Under the pieces are notes generated by a model, which had not been told where the DNA came from, searched no databases, and worked only from the letters and a program-made list of their open reading frames with translations. The position numbers were made by a program, and so were the translations under genes. A stretch of 64,000 nt of DNA from an uncultured Bacteroides sp. (GTDB lineage Bacteria > Bacteroidota > Bacteroidia > Bacteroidales > Bacteroidaceae), in NCBI GenBank assembly GCA_902388495.1, contig CABMPP010000022.1:3134-67133 (forward strand), written 5' to 3'. Below, piece by piece: positions 10,106-18,276 of this stretch. Numbering within the stretch: the stretch's first letter is position 1; every line of letters starts with the position of its first letter.

Positions 10106-10654
10106 TCATTCAACGCACATCGCCTCTTTCAGTTCCTGCACTTTTTCCTTGCCCAGCATAAGGTCTACAATTGCCAATGCAAACTCCATGGCGGCACCCG
10201 GTCCTTTTCCCGTAATGATATTGCCATCTCTTTCTACCGGAGCACCCGTGCACTCAGCACCTTCAAGATATTGCTCAAAGCCCGGATAGCAAGTAGCCTT
10301 TTTGCCCTTCAGCAATCCCAGCTTGCCCAGCACCATAGGAGCGGCACAAATAGCTGCAATAGGTTTGTTCTCTTGAGCAAAACGCAACACAAGATTACGC
10401 AGTTCGCCACATTTCTCCAACGTAGCAGCGCCCGGCATTCCACCCGGAAGCAAGATAAGCTCTGCATCATAAAAATCACAGTTCACGACATTCTTATCAC
10501 ACAGAACCGGCACGTCATGCGCCCCCGTTACGATTTCATCAGGGGTCACCGTTATCATCTCCACGTTTAATCCGGCACGTCTCATTACATCTACAGAAGT
10601 AAATGCTTCTACTTCTTCGAATCCGTCAGCAAAAAAAACATAAACTGTACCCAT
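10106..10654 (-). CDS. DJ-1/PfpI-family protein
   Basis: 182 aa. It has a class I glutamine amidotransferase-like fold. The conserved Glu lies in FFADGFEEVEAFTSVDVMRRAG, and the nucleophile-elbow Cys in AAICAAPMVLGKLGLL, preceded by LILLPGGMPGA. This pattern is the DJ-1/YajL/ThiJ branch, associated with repair or detoxification of reactive carbonyls and with redox stress; the precise activity is not decided by sequence. It sits 14 bp after tonB and 10 bp before ispD in the same operon. Confidence 0.92.
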   Translation of the reverse strand: MGTVYVFFADGFEEVEAFTSVDVMRRAGLNVEMITVTPDEIVTGAHDVPVLCDKNVVNCDFYDAELILLPGGMPGAATLEKCGELRNLVLRFAQENKPIAAICAAPMVLGKLGLLKGKKATCYPGFEQYLEGAECTGAPVERDGNIITGKGPGAAMEFALAIVDLMLGKEKVQELKEAMCVE

Positions 10655-10668
10655 AATTGTTCCTCCTC

Positions 10669-11529
10669 TTATTTCAGATTAAAATAATACGTTATTGTTC
10701 CCGTCTGGTTATTCAATCCACTTACTGCATTGAAACGGGCTTTCCTGGCTGCATCTTCCGCTGCTTTCCGTAAAGCGGGGTTCACGGTATTCGTCTGGCG
10801 GTTGATACTGGTTGCTATTACATGTCCTGCCGGGTTTACGGTAATTGTCACTACTACCCTGCCCTCGTCCTGCACGTTATATACCGGACGCGGCAATCCG
10901 CCTTCACCGATAGAACGGCCGCCCAGGTTAAAGGTTCCGTAGCCTCCCGTTCCCGTAGTAGCTCCGGTCGCAGCATTACCCGTGGGACTACCTTGAATGC
11001 CCTCACCTTTCGTATCTCCTTTATCACCCATCTGCGCCCCTTTGCCAAAAGCTCCTGCAACCCGCTTGCGGGCAGCTTCCTCAGCAGCTTTGCGCTCCCG
11101 TTCAGCTCTCGCTTCAGCCTCTTTGCGTTCCCGCTCGGCTTTTGCTTCCGCCAGTTTACGAGCTTCTTCGGCTTTTTCCGCTTCCGTCTTTTCCGGCTTC
11201 TTCACCAGTTCTTTTTTCTTTGGCTCGGCTTTGGGTTTTATAGCAACGGTTTCTTCCGTTTCCTGCGTGATAATCTCTTGCTCAACGGTCTCTTGCGGTT
11301 GTGGAGCTGGGGGCGCCACTTCTTCCGGCATCACGTCTACCTTCACCAAAGAAGGATCGGCAGCACCCAATGCATCAGGCACTTCTCCCAGCATGACAGG
11401 AATACCATCTTCCTCAGAAGGTTCCGGCAGGGTAAATCCTACCAGTATCAAAAGGGCTATAATAGCGGCATGCACCAGGAGCGCACCCACTATACCTATA
11501 TATCTTCCTTCTTTCTTCTGATTCACCAT
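10669..11529 (-). CDS. tonB: TonB-family energy transducer
   Basis: 286 aa. The layout is typical: a short cytoplasmic N terminus, one membrane anchor (about 12-34, IVGALLVHAAIIALLILVGF), and a long periplasmic linker rich in Pro and then in Lys/Glu/Ala repeats (about 60-160: KPKAEPKKKE..., RKLAEAKAERERKEAEARAER). A Gly-rich spacer follows, then a C-terminal TonB domain (about 205-286) beginning PRPVYNVQDEGRVVVTITVNPAGHV. With ExbB and ExbD it passes proton-motive energy to outer-membrane receptors, such as the SusC protein encoded further right. The linker is a likely coiled coil. Confidence 0.93.
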   Translation of the reverse strand: MVNQKKEGRYIGIVGALLVHAAIIALLILVGFTLPEPSEEDGIPVMLGEVPDALGAADPSLVKVDVMPEEVAPPAPQPQETVEQEIITQETEETVAIKPKAEPKKKELVKKPEKTEAEKAEEARKLAEAKAERERKEAEARAERERKAAEEAARKRVAGAFGKGAQMGDKGDTKGEGIQGSPTGNAATGATTGTGGYGTFNLGGRSIGEGGLPRPVYNVQDEGRVVVTITVNPAGHVIATSINRQTNTVNPALRKAAEDAARKARFNAVSGLNNQTGTITYYFNLK

Positions 11530-11556
11530 TGCATTTACAATTTGACAATGTACAAT
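11528..11556. repeat. Short AATTTGACAATGTACAATTT-type repeat between tonB and exbD
   Basis: The 27-bp gap between exbD and tonB consists of degenerate CAATTTGACAATGTACAATT words, the same AT-rich intergenic repeat type seen at 3400-3504. Confidence 0.5.
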
Positions 11557-11967
11557 TTAATCTTCCGGTGGGCGCGTGGCCAGCACCATCTTAAATTTAT
11601 TCTCGTTTGCAATATTCAGTACCTTCACAATTTCCCGGTAAGGCACTGTTTCGTCAGCATACAAAGCGACATACATTTCAGGTTCCTTCTCTGCACACGA
11701 TTGCAGGAAGGAAGGCAGTTCCTCCAACGTCAGCAATTGCTCCTTATCATTACCGAAAGCCGCATAGAAGTTCAGGTCTTTATCGATAATGACCCTGGTC
11801 AACGGTTTGGCAGATGTCTGTTGTTTACCCTGCGGCAGCAGTACCTTGATAGCATTGGGCGATACTACCGTAGAGGTAATCATAAAGAATATCAGCAGCA
11901 AGAAGATGACATCCGTCATGGACGCCATACTGAAATTGGGTGATATTTTAGCTCTACGTTTTAGCAT
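11557..11967 (-). CDS. exbD: Biopolymer transport protein ExbD
   Basis: 136 aa. It has a basic cytoplasmic start (MLKRRAKISPNFSMASMTD), with the proton-path Asp in the ASMTDVIFLLLIFFMITSTV membrane helix (about 18-38), and then a periplasmic domain of about 90 residues ending in a VALYADETVPYREIVKVLNIANENKF strand-helix unit. This is the ExbD/TolR family. It overlaps the exbB end by 7 bp and precedes tonB. ExbD completes the ExbB-ExbD-TonB motor. Confidence 0.93.
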   Translation of the reverse strand: MLKRRAKISPNFSMASMTDVIFLLLIFFMITSTVVSPNAIKVLLPQGKQQTSAKPLTRVIIDKDLNFYAAFGNDKEQLLTLEELPSFLQSCAEKEPEMYVALYADETVPYREIVKVLNIANENKFKMVLATRPPED

Positions 11968-12671
11968 GGTTCATTCAGTAAATCCATGAACGCCATTGTC
12001 TTGGCCTCCATCTTATTGACTACTCCGTCTACCAGTGTCACCAGGTAGTTATAGGCAAACATGGCAATGATACCTACAATCAGACCGCCCACAGTAGTAA
12101 TCATTGCTTCGTAAATACCACCGGAAAGCAGTGTAATATCGATATTGTTGCCTGCATTTGCCATCTCAAAAAAAGCACGTACCATACCCGTCACCGTGCC
12201 GAGGAAGCCAATCATGGGCGCACCACCCGAGATGGTAGCCATAATCGTCAGCCCCTTTTCAAGCTTTGCCACTTCTATGTTGCCCACATTCTCGATGGCT
12301 GCCTGCACATCATTGACCGGACGTCCCAGGCGACTGATACCTTTCTCAATCATACGAGCCGACGGCGTGTTCACGCTGCGGCAATAAGAGATGGCAGCTT
12401 TTATTTCTCCGGCCAGGATATAATCCTTAATCTTATCCATGAACATCGGGTCTTCCTTGCCCGCCTTACGAATCACATAATTGCGTTCGAACAGGATATA
12501 AAAACAAAGTACGGACAGGAGGCCGAGGACTATCATAATCCAGCCACCCTTGATGGCCATACTCCATAAGTTCATTTCGTCGTGAGCACCGAGCGGAGTC
12601 AATACCGGATTAGCACCTGCAATAGAATCAGTCAGTGCCGGGGCCACTTGGGCCAATAACATCATTGCATT
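11961..12671 (-). CDS. exbB: MotA/TolQ/ExbB proton channel protein
   Basis: 236 aa from ATG 12671. An upstream in-frame TTG at 12686 is rejected because it lies inside pdxJ. A hydrophobic N-terminal segment precedes a first long helix (about 45-65, GGWIMIVLGLLSVLCFYILF). A cytoplasmic loop follows, then two C-terminal membrane helices with the family signature ATISGGAPMIGFLGTVTGMVRAF and GLIVGIIAMFAYNYLV. It forms the proton channel with ExbD that drives TonB. Its start (TAATGA) is coupled to the pdxJ stop. Confidence 0.94.
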   Translation of the reverse strand, partial: NAMMLLAQVAPALTDSIAGANPVLTPLGAHDEMNLWSMAIKGGWIMIVLGLLSVLCFYILFERNYVIRKAGKEDPMFMDKIKDYILAGEIKAAISYCRSVNTPSARMIEKGISRLGRPVNDVQAAIENVGNIEVAKLEKGLTIMATISGGAPMIGFLGTVTGMVRAFFEMANAGNNIDITLLSGGIYEAMITTVGGLIVGIIAMFAYNYLVTLVDGVVNKMEAKTMAFMDLLNEPC

Positions 12672-12673
12672 CA

Positions 12674-13387
12674 TTAGCGGAGACAATTTTTATATTCGTG
12701 AATGGTACGTTCCAGTCCCAGGTACAGCGCATCGCTGATCAGTGCATGGCCAATGGACACTTCGTCCACCCACGGGATGTTTTGATAAAAATAATTCAGG
12801 TTCGTCAAGCTCAGGTCATGACCGGCATTCACACCCAACCCCAAACTGCGGGCCACCTTGGCAGCTTCTACAAAAGGAGCTACTGCTGCTTCTCTTCCTT
12901 TCGGATAGGCAGTAGCATAGGGTTCGGTATAAAGCTCCACGCGGTCGGCACCGGCTTTGGCGGCATACTCTATCATTTCAGCATCGGCAGAAACGAATAC
13001 GGAAGTACGGATGCCTGCATGGCTGAACTCATCCAAAACTTCGCACAAAAAGTCTAAGTTGATTTTGGTATCCCAACCGGCGTTCGAAGTTAGCTGTGTA
13101 GGGCTGTCGGGCACCAGTGTAACCTGGTGGGGCTTCACTTTCAGAACCAAATCAATGAATTCCGGTGCCGGATATCCTTCTATATTAAATTCGGTGCGTA
13201 GCAGGGGACGCAAATCATACACATCCTTGCGGCGGATATGCCGCTCATCGGGGCGTGGATGCACCGTAATTCCGTCAGCACCAAAGCTTTCACAATCCAA
13301 CGCTACCTTTACAACATTCGGCACATCGCCTCCACGGGCATTGCGCAGCGTTGCTATCTTGTTTATGTTTACGCTTAATCTCGTCAT
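12674..13387 (-). CDS. pdxJ: Pyridoxine 5'-phosphate synthase
   Basis: 237 aa from ATG 13387 ([20 protein letters not shown], the family start). It condenses 1-deoxyxylulose 5-phosphate with 3-amino-2-oxopropyl phosphate to pyridoxine 5'-phosphate in the DXP-dependent vitamin B6 pathway. Visible signatures are [21 protein letters not shown], the Glu in [37 protein letters not shown], and the C-terminal [14 protein letters not shown] and [12 protein letters not shown]. An upstream TTG at 13411 falls in the promoter box and is rejected. It is the first gene of the leftward operon through recG. Confidence 0.97.
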   Translation of the reverse strand: MTRLSVNINKIATLRNARGGDVPNVVKVALDCESFGADGITVHPRPDERHIRRKDVYDLRPLLRTEFNIEGYPAPEFIDLVLKVKPHQVTLVPDSPTQLTSNAGWDTKINLDFLCEVLDEFSHAGIRTSVFVSADAEMIEYAAKAGADRVELYTEPYATAYPKGREAAVAPFVEAAKVARSLGLGVNAGHDLSLTNLNYFYQNIPWVDEVSIGHALISDALYLGLERTIHEYKNCLR

Positions 13388-13408
13388 AATTTGGTTTATA
13401 GTTTGGGG

Positions 13409-13416
13409 CAAAAGTA
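13409..13416 (-). promoter_or_regulatory. -7 box of the pdxJ-exbBD-tonB-ispD-recG operon
   Basis: The minus-strand sequence TACTTTTG is an exact TAnnTTTG match, 22 bp upstream of the pdxJ ATG. It marks the start of the seven-gene leftward operon and fixes the pdxJ start downstream of it. Confidence 0.75.
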
Positions 13417-13459
13417 CAAATAATCGTGATATATTGGCAGCATTCTAAGAAAAAAATAG

Positions 13460-13467
13460 CATATTTG
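13460..13467 (+). promoter_or_regulatory. Probable -7 box of nadK
   Basis: CATATTTG matches TAnnTTTG at all but the first base and lies 25 bp before the nadK ATG, divergent from the pdxJ promoter. Confidence 0.5.
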
Positions 13468-13491
13468 CACGGCATAACAACAGAATTGACT

Positions 13492-14361
13492 ATGAAATTT
13501 GCCATATTCGGAAATACTTATCAAGCCAAGAAATCCTCGCATGCAGAGAACCTCTTCCGGTTGCTCGGGCAACATCATGCCCAGATCTGCGTCTGCCGGG
13601 AATTCTATCATTTCCTCACTGCCGACTTAAAATTAAACATACCTGCCGCCGAATTGTTTGATGGAGACGACTTTTCGGCCGACATGGTTATCAGCATCGG
13701 TGGCGACGGCACCTTTCTGAGGGCGGCGAGCCGTGTGGGAAAGAAGGATATTCCGATTCTCGGCATCAATACCGGCCGCCTGGGATTCCTGGCGGACATT
13801 TCGCCGGAAGAGATGGAGGAAACCTTCGATGAAATCTACAATAATCATTATAAGGTGGAAGAGCGCAGCGTATTGCAATTGAGGTGCGATGACGAGAAGT
13901 TGATGCAGTCGCCCTACGCACTCAACGAGATAGCCGTGCTGAAGCGCGACAGCTCGTCGATGATAAGCATCCACACAGCCATCAACGGTGCACACCTCAC
14001 GACTTATCAGGCAGACGGGCTGGTGATTGCCACGCCTACCGGTTCTACGGCCTACTCGCTCAGCGTGGGCGGACCGGTCATCGTGCCCCATAGCAAAACA
14101 ATAGCCATCACCCCGGTGGCTCCTCACAGCCTGAACGTCCGCCCTATCGTGATTTGCGACGATTGGGAAGTGACGCTCGATGTAGAAAGCCGCAGCCATA
14201 GCTTCCTGGTTGCCATCGACGGACGGAGCGAGTCGTGCAAAGAGACGACCCGCCTGCACATCTCGCGGGCCGACTATAGTATAAAGGTGGTGAAGCGTTT
14301 CAATCATGTATTTTTCGATACATTGCGCAATAAGATGATGTGGGGAGTGGACGTAAGATAA
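13492..14361 (+). CDS. nadK: NAD kinase
   Basis: 289 aa from ATG 13492 ([22 protein letters not shown]). In-frame codons further left belong to the promoter region. It phosphorylates NAD to NADP with ATP. Signatures are the [13 protein letters not shown] motif with the catalytic GGDG Asp, [26 protein letters not shown], and the [20 protein letters not shown] block that binds the NAD ribose and diphosphate, ending in LNVRPIVI. The product is complete and of normal length. It is followed after 5 bp by an ECF sigma factor, so the two may be co-transcribed. Confidence 0.97.
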   Translation: MKFAIFGNTYQAKKSSHAENLFRLLGQHHAQICVCREFYHFLTADLKLNIPAAELFDGDDFSADMVISIGGDGTFLRAASRVGKKDIPILGINTGRLGFLADISPEEMEETFDEIYNNHYKVEERSVLQLRCDDEKLMQSPYALNEIAVLKRDSSSMISIHTAINGAHLTTYQADGLVIATPTGSTAYSLSVGGPVIVPHSKTIAITPVAPHSLNVRPIVICDDWEVTLDVESRSHSFLVAIDGRSESCKETTRLHISRADYSIKVVKRFNHVFFDTLRNKMMWGVDVR

Positions 14362-14366
14362 TTAAC

Positions 14367-14948
14367 ATGCAGAAAGATAGTGATGCTCTATTAGTAACCA
14401 AGTTAAAAGAAGGCAATAAATTTGCTTTTGAAGCACTGTATGAAAAATACAGTGCAAAATTATATAACTCCATCGTACTCCTCGTGTACGACAAATCTAC
14501 AGCTAAAGACATCACCCAAAGCTGTTTCTTAACAATATGGGAGAAGCGTAATAATCTGGATTCAGAAAAGAGCTTCACAGCTTACCTATATACTATTGCT
14601 CGCAATATGGTATACAAAGAAACCGAGCGGTTACTATTACATAATAAATTTGTTGAAAACAAATTGAATACAGAAGTAGAGCCCTTTGAAGAAGACGCCA
14701 TAAATATGGATGTTTCTTTGCTTGAAAAACAGATAGAACTGCTTTTGCAAAACTTGCCGGACATTTCTCAGAAAATCTTTCATTTAAAAAGAGAAGAAGA
14801 ACTCTCAAATAAAGAGATTGCAACCCGCTTGGGCCTCACAGAACGTGCTGTGGAAGCACATTTCTATCGCACAATGAAACTACTAAAAGAAGAATTACGC
14901 AAATTCATAATGATTTTTCTCTCCCTCTATTTCTTAAATAATTGTTAA
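14367..14948 (+). CDS. ECF RNA polymerase sigma factor (Bacteroidetes FecI-like)
   Basis: 193 aa from ATG 14367, just after the nadK stop; a GTG at 14340 inside nadK is rejected. Region 2 (about 10-85: KEGNKFAFEALYEKYSAKLYN, the LLVYDKSTAKDITQSCFLTIWEKRNNL core) and region 4 (about 130-185: LPDISQKIFHLKREEELSNKEIATRLGLTERAVEAHFYRTMKLLKEEL, a helix-turn-helix) are both present. In Bacteroides such sigma factors are held by a FecR-type anti-sigma protein, encoded next door at 15002, and turn on glycan-utilisation genes. The likely targets are the hydrolases that follow. Confidence 0.9.
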   Translation: MQKDSDALLVTKLKEGNKFAFEALYEKYSAKLYNSIVLLVYDKSTAKDITQSCFLTIWEKRNNLDSEKSFTAYLYTIARNMVYKETERLLLHNKFVENKLNTEVEPFEEDAINMDVSLLEKQIELLLQNLPDISQKIFHLKREEELSNKEIATRLGLTERAVEAHFYRTMKLLKEELRKFIMIFLSLYFLNNC

Positions 14949-15001
14949 ATAACAATTTTCTGTGAGTGTTTTGCCGACTTTGCGGATATATATTACAGAA
15001 C

Positions 15002-16012
15002 ATGGAAAAAAAAGACTATCATATTGAGTTATTAGACCGTTTCTTTCGCGGATTAACAAGCCCTGAAGAAGATGCACTGTTAAAATCATGGATAAAGCAA
15101 CCGGATTTTAAGCAAAGGTTCATTGCATACTATCAACAATGCTGGACATTGGCTCCGAACACAATGGACAAAGTTGTACAAGACGAAATATTGACTGAAC
15201 TTTTGAGCAAGATAGATACCCCTCCAATTATAGAAACAACTTTTCCGAAAATAAAGAACAGTTTCTTATATCGGATAGGACGCTATGCTGCAGTTGTATG
15301 CGCAGCATTAGTCATAGGAAGTAGCGCTTATTATATAGGGACAAATCATGCCTCTAATAACGAACTTAAAAACACGCCAGTTATTATGTCAGTTTCGAAT
15401 GGACAAAAAGCCGATATAATATTAACTGATGGAACAAAAGTTTATATCAATTCCGATTCCAAAATTATATATGACAATTCTTATAATAAGAAAACACGTA
15501 TCCTCACATTAGAAGGAGAAGCCTATTTTGAGGTTGCCAAGAACGAAGAAAAACCTTTTATTGTAAGAGCAAACGGTATAAATGTGCAGGCGCTAGGCAC
15601 AAGTTTCAACGTATCTGCTCATAAAAAAGACAAATCGGTCGCCGTCATCTTAATAAATGGAAAAGTCAAAGTAGATAATGGAAGCCATGAAACATATATG
15701 AAACCGAATGAACGATTGGTCTGCAATCTTACTAATGGAAAGTTTGAAAAGAGTGAACTTCATCCTAATACAAACTATCTGCTTTGGAGAAGTAACGAAC
15801 TGGCTTTTTATGGCGAATCATTCGAGGAAATTTGTACAATACTTGCACGAATGTATAATTGCAAGTTTATATTCAAAAATGAAAAAGCAAAACAATATAC
15901 TTATCACGGCATCATAAAAAATAGCAGTTTAAATAATGTATTGGAATATGCCAGCCGTGCAAGTGGAATTAAATACAAAATAGAGCCCAATAATACAATA
16001 GTAATATATTAG
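15002..16012 (+). CDS. FecR-type anti-sigma factor
   Basis: 336 aa from ATG 15002 (MEKKDYHIELLDRFFRGLTSPEEDALLKSW); leftward in-frame codons are not needed. The cytoplasmic sigma-binding N terminus (1-80) is followed by one membrane helix (about 92-112, YAAVVCAALVIGSSAYYIG) and a periplasmic FecR domain (about 125-245: ADIILTDGTKVYINSDSKIIYDNSY, LEGEAYFEVAKNEEKPFIVRANGINVQALGTSFNV). A DUF4974/secretin-like C-terminal domain occupies about 255-336. It senses the state of a partner SusC-like receptor through that receptor's N-terminal signalling domain. No SusC gene lies beside this pair. Confidence 0.92.
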   Translation: MEKKDYHIELLDRFFRGLTSPEEDALLKSWIKQPDFKQRFIAYYQQCWTLAPNTMDKVVQDEILTELLSKIDTPPIIETTFPKIKNSFLYRIGRYAAVVCAALVIGSSAYYIGTNHASNNELKNTPVIMSVSNGQKADIILTDGTKVYINSDSKIIYDNSYNKKTRILTLEGEAYFEVAKNEEKPFIVRANGINVQALGTSFNVSAHKKDKSVAVILINGKVKVDNGSHETYMKPNERLVCNLTNGKFEKSELHPNTNYLLWRSNELAFYGESFEEICTILARMYNCKFIFKNEKAKQYTYHGIIKNSSLNNVLEYASRASGIKYKIEPNNTIVIY

Positions 16013-16052
16013 TCAAACAAAAAAATATTTTTGAAAAATACAATCTAATGCC

Positions 16053-16073
16053 GCTCTAATATTTTATTAGAGC
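16053..16073. promoter_or_regulatory. 8-bp stem palindrome upstream of GH36 gene
   Basis: GCTCTAAT and ATTAGAGC form a perfect stem with a 5-nt loop (ATTTT) in the gap between fecR and the GH36-like gene. There is no T run after it, so it is either a weak attenuator or an operator; the sequence alone cannot decide. Confidence 0.4.
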
Positions 16074-16131
16074 TAGCCTTTATCATGTTTTTCTCAAAGA
16101 AAAAAAACTAAAAATCCAATATTATCTAGAC

Positions 16132-18255
16132 ATGAAAAAGATTACACTATTTTTACATGCATTAATCAGTATCCAGTCTATTGTTGCTTCCAGCATACCA
16201 ATTGATGCTGAAAATTTTGGCTCCAAAAGCAGCTGGATAGTCGATCAACAATTCATGAATCTTTGTTATGGACGTCTGCAAAATGACACGCTTACCATCG
16301 GAAACAATCGGATAGAGCGTAAATTTCTTTGGAATAAGGGAAATATTATAACATACAGTCTAAAGAACAAAGACAACAACCAGTTATGGCTGAACAATAG
16401 CCAGACCCCGGACTTTAGAATCACCACAGATTTGCCTAATGCCCAAAACAGCACAATAAAAGTAGATCAGGTGCAAGCGACAAAGATATATCCCGCCTAT
16501 CTAAGAGTAGAAATCTCTTTCAAGCTGAACCAATTGGATATCAAACGTATATACCGCATTTATGATGATTGTCCGGCCATTGCGTGTGATACCTACTTGA
16601 AAGGAACAGTCAATAGCATCTTCGGAGGAAGAGAAGTCAGTACCGCCGACCGGAAAAACATTGAGTTTACCGAAGATACGAAGTCCAAAGAAGTGACTGC
16701 CGTGCTCGACCAGTTCCACTTTAAAGGACAGCACTGGCACGCCCGCAGTATAGAATTTTCTGATGTAACCGACTGGCACAATAATCTGGTATCCGAGAAA
16801 GACATTATCTCTTACCGCAAACTTGGATATCGCGGCAATCTGCTGTTTGCTTATAATGGTGAGGATAATTGCGGCATTTTCTTTTTAAAAGAGGCACCTT
16901 GTTCTTCGGTACAATTAGCTTATCAAGGACAAGAATTTCTGACTGATTTCGGAAAGTTCACAGTAACAGGATTGGGAATTACTGAAAAAGATGTAACTCC
17001 CGAACATTGGACCAAAACTTATAGCTGTGTATTGGGTGTCTATAAAGAAGGAGAATTAAGCCGCCTACAAGCTCTCCGTACATATCAAAAGAACATACGC
17101 ATTTATCATGCCGATCGTGATGAGATGATTATGATGAATACTTGGGGAGATCGCAGCCAGGATTCTAAAGTCAATGAAGCCTTCTGCCTGAAAGAACTGG
17201 AACGCGCAGCTCAGTTAGGAGTTACCCACTTCCAAATCGACGATGGCTGGCAAGTAGGCAAAAGTCCAAATTCGGCCGTAGCCCATGGATCTTTCAAAAA
17301 CATTTGGGACAATAAGGATTACTGGAAGCCAGATCCGCAGAAGTATCCACACGGTTTACATCCCATCATTAAGCGTGGCAAAGAATTAGGCATTGAAATA
17401 GGCCTCTGGTTTAATCCCAGCATACAGGATCATTTCGCCGATTGGCAAAAGGATGCACAAGCACTCATTGATCTCTATCGTGAATATGGCATTAAAATCT
17501 TCAAAATAGACGGGCTAACCATCGCTTCCAAAGAAGCTGAAACAAACTTGCGCCGTCTATTCGATAAAGTTCTGGAAGAAACGGACGAGGAAGTTATTTT
17601 CAATCTGGATGCAACAGCCAGCCGCCGTGGAGGATATCATATGTTCAACGAATATGGAAATATCTTCCTGGAAAATCGCTATACCGACTGGCAAAATTAC
17701 TATCCTTACTGGACATTACGTAATCTCTGGATGCTCTCCAAATATGTACCTGCCGAGAAGCTACAAATCGAGTTTCTAAACAAATGGAGAAATATAGAAA
17801 AATATAAAGGGGAAATCTTTGCCCCCGCCAATTATTCTTTCGAGTATCTGTTCGCCATAACCTTAGCCGGGCAACCGCTTGCCTGGTTGGAAGGGAGTAA
17901 TCTGCCGGAAGAAGCTTTAGCACTGAAAAAACAGATTGGAGTCTACAAAGAATTCCAGTACGACATGCATTCAGGTACCATTCTGCCAATAGGTGACGAA
18001 CCGTCCGGACGTTCATGGACAGGATTCCAATCGCTAAAAAGAGATAAAGGCTATTTAATTATATATCGTGAAAACACCCCGATAGAGACAACTGAAATTG
18101 AAACCTGGCTATCGGAAGGGGTTACAGTAAAATGCACTCCATTGATGGGACATGGTAAAGCGATGACTACCGTTATCGGTAAAAAAGGAATATTGAAAGT
18201 TTCATTGCCAACCATCAATGACTATGTAGTTTATAAATATGAAATTGTGAAATAA
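16132..18255 (+). CDS. Secreted GH36-like alpha-galactosidase (clan GH-D)
   Basis: 707 aa with a signal peptide (MKKITLFLHALISIQSIVAS). An N-terminal beta-sandwich (about 40-310) precedes a (beta/alpha)8 barrel (about 330-610). Clan GH-D marks are GVTHFQIDDGWQ, KELGIEIGLWFNPS, the nucleophile-type Asp460 in IKIFKIDG, and a plausible acid/base Asp519 in NRYTDW. The C terminus (about 630-707) is a small beta-sandwich. The family releases terminal alpha-galactose, but distant members have other substrates, so alpha-galactosidase is a family-level call. It is the first enzyme of the locus, 120 bp after fecR and 21 bp before the GH2 gene. Confidence 0.8.
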   Translation: MKKITLFLHALISIQSIVASSIPIDAENFGSKSSWIVDQQFMNLCYGRLQNDTLTIGNNRIERKFLWNKGNIITYSLKNKDNNQLWLNNSQTPDFRITTDLPNAQNSTIKVDQVQATKIYPAYLRVEISFKLNQLDIKRIYRIYDDCPAIACDTYLKGTVNSIFGGREVSTADRKNIEFTEDTKSKEVTAVLDQFHFKGQHWHARSIEFSDVTDWHNNLVSEKDIISYRKLGYRGNLLFAYNGEDNCGIFFLKEAPCSSVQLAYQGQEFLTDFGKFTVTGLGITEKDVTPEHWTKTYSCVLGVYKEGELSRLQALRTYQKNIRIYHADRDEMIMMNTWGDRSQDSKVNEAFCLKELERAAQLGVTHFQIDDGWQVGKSPNSAVAHGSFKNIWDNKDYWKPDPQKYPHGLHPIIKRGKELGIEIGLWFNPSIQDHFADWQKDAQALIDLYREYGIKIFKIDGLTIASKEAETNLRRLFDKVLEETDEEVIFNLDATASRRGGYHMFNEYGNIFLENRYTDWQNYYPYWTLRNLWMLSKYVPAEKLQIEFLNKWRNIEKYKGEIFAPANYSFEYLFAITLAGQPLAWLEGSNLPEEALALKKQIGVYKEFQYDMHSGTILPIGDEPSGRSWTGFQSLKRDKGYLIIYRENTPIETTEIETWLSEGVTVKCTPLMGHGKAMTTVIGKKGILKVSLPTINDYVVYKYEIVK

Positions 18256-18276
18256 ACATCAAAATAATAAGATTCA